A stretch of 14,086 bases of DNA from F2B08 sp046260445 (GTDB lineage: Bacteria; Actinomycetota; Actinomycetes; Actinomycetales; Dermatophilaceae), in the NCBI GenBank assembly GCA_046260445.1, contig JBHEPF010000020.1, forward strand, positions 1 through 14,086, written 5' to 3'. This document shows, one piece after another, positions 13,479 through 14,086 of this stretch (position 1 is the first letter of the stretch; each line of letters starts with the position of its first letter). The notes beneath the pieces were generated by a model. It was not told the DNA's origin. It did not search any database and saw only the letters and a program-made list of their open reading frames with translations. Both the position numbers and the translations under genes were made by a program.

Positions 13479-14086
13479 CGAGCACCTCGCTGCCTCCCTG
13501 GCCGGTGGCGGCCGCGGCCAGGGCGGCGCGGACGCGCCAGGCGTCCACGCCAAGGGCGATGACGCCGCCGAGGATGATGTCCGGGCCCGGCAGGGCGGCG
13601 CGGAGCAGGCGGAGCGCGTCCGATTCCATGGTGACGTGGTGCCGGGCCTCGGCGCGCCAGAGGTCGCGTGGGTCGTCGATGCCGTCCAGGGTGGTGCGGG
13701 CTGCGTGGGGCAGGGCGTCCCGCAGTTCCGGCATGGTGCTGGCCTGGAGCCACCGCGCGCCGACAAGGGGGCGGGCGAGCTGTTGGAAGCGCGGGGAGGG
13801 CTCCGCCTGGTCCACGAGCCGCACCCGCGACACGAGGAGGCCGGCCGCCGACTGGGTCCATGGTCGGGCGGACAGCGACTCGGCGGCGAGCCGGCCCAAG
13901 CGGGAGAGGGTGAGGACGTCGCGAAGGGAGCTCGGCCCGGGGCCGAGCTCGCCCCACCGGGAGGTGCGCAGCACCTGGGCCAGCTCTTCCCAGGTCTGTG
14001 CGGTGCGGGCTCGGGGCCAGGCGGTGGCGAGCGCGCCAAGGTCGAGGTACGCGGGTTCGGCAACGGCGCTTGGGACGCTGCCGGCG
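13465..14086 (-). CDS. atpC: Probable V/A-type ATPase subunit C (socket between stalk and ring), 5'-partial
   Basis: An open frame enters from the right edge and ends at TGA 13467-13465, giving about 206 residues of the C-terminal part; the start lies beyond 14086. The sequence is mostly helical and soluble. It includes AYLDLGALATAWPRARTAQTW, WTQSAAGLLVSRVRLVDQAE, RPLVGARWLQAS, LDGIDDPRDLWRAEARHH and IALGVDAWRVRAAL. These recall the helical bundle of subunit C (V0-d/AC39 family), which sits on the rotor ring and receives the D-F stalk. Position directly before subunit I in one operon supports this, since no other C candidate lies among the ATPase genes. The catalogued family diverges strongly, so the call rests partly on context. 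A GTG at 13974 is only an internal codon; the frame stays open to the edge. Confidence 0.68.
   Translation of the reverse strand, partial: AGSVPSAVAEPAYLDLGALATAWPRARTAQTWEELAQVLRTSRWGELGPGPSSLRDVLTLSRLGRLAAESLSARPWTQSAAGLLVSRVRLVDQAEPSPRFQQLARPLVGARWLQASTMPELRDALPHAARTTLDGIDDPRDLWRAEARHHVTMESDALRLLRAALPGPDIILGGVIALGVDAWRVRAALAAAATGQGGSEVLDAVA

Noticed and set aside
13479..14063. Long - strand frame continuing upstream of subunit I
   Set aside because: It is a Pro/Ser/Arg-rich shadow of the subunit C frame; the family sequence begins at ATG 13478.
1..14086. CRISPR array, transposon ends, tRNA or rRNA genes
   Set aside because: No regularly spaced repeats, transposase frames, or tRNA/rRNA signatures were seen on either strand.

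Overview
The window is GC-rich DNA with tightly packed, overlapping genes and mycothiol-type ArsC sequence features. This points to a high-GC Gram-positive actinobacterium, but genus cannot be read from the sequence. It holds two convergent operons plus the frameshifted tail of an arsenate reductase gene.

Left edge (1-337, + strand): the C-terminal part of an ArsC-type arsenate reductase. Its reading frame is broken by one apparently missing base near 207-212. Next comes a gene-free 236-base region (338-573) that carries a DtxR/IdeR-like iron box and a perfect 13-base palindrome.

Tetrathionate-reductase-like operon (574-6291, + strand): a Tat-exported four-cluster iron-sulfur subunit (TtrB-like), an NrfD-type membrane quinol subunit (TtrC-like), a large Tat-exported molybdopterin catalytic subunit (TtrA-like) and a small stand-alone DUF6457 protein. 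The order B-C-A is that of ttrBCA in Salmonella. The expected electron path is menaquinol to NrfD subunit, to 4x[4Fe-4S], to the [4Fe-4S]/Mo-bisMGD subunit, to an extracytoplasmic acceptor. Tetrathionate is the best guess for that acceptor; polysulfide or arsenate is not excluded. DUF6457 is often found with or fused to MobA-like proteins, so the last gene may help cofactor supply or insertion.

Convergence zone (6292-6437): 146 bases with two inverted repeats that could act as hairpin terminators, but no T-tracts and no convincing gene.

V/A-type ATPase operon (14086 down to 6438, - strand, 5' end outside the window): subunits C (partial), I, K, F, E, A, B and D, followed by a universal stress protein (USP). 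Almost every junction is a 4-base ATGA/GTGA overlap, so translation is probably coupled from end to end, including into the USP gene. A 25-codon mini-ORF sits exactly between B and D with such an overlap at each end. The enzyme looks reduced or modified: short I and F subunits, no visible G/H stalk subunit, a proteolipid with an extra N-terminal hairpin, and a Pro/Glu-rich extension on B.
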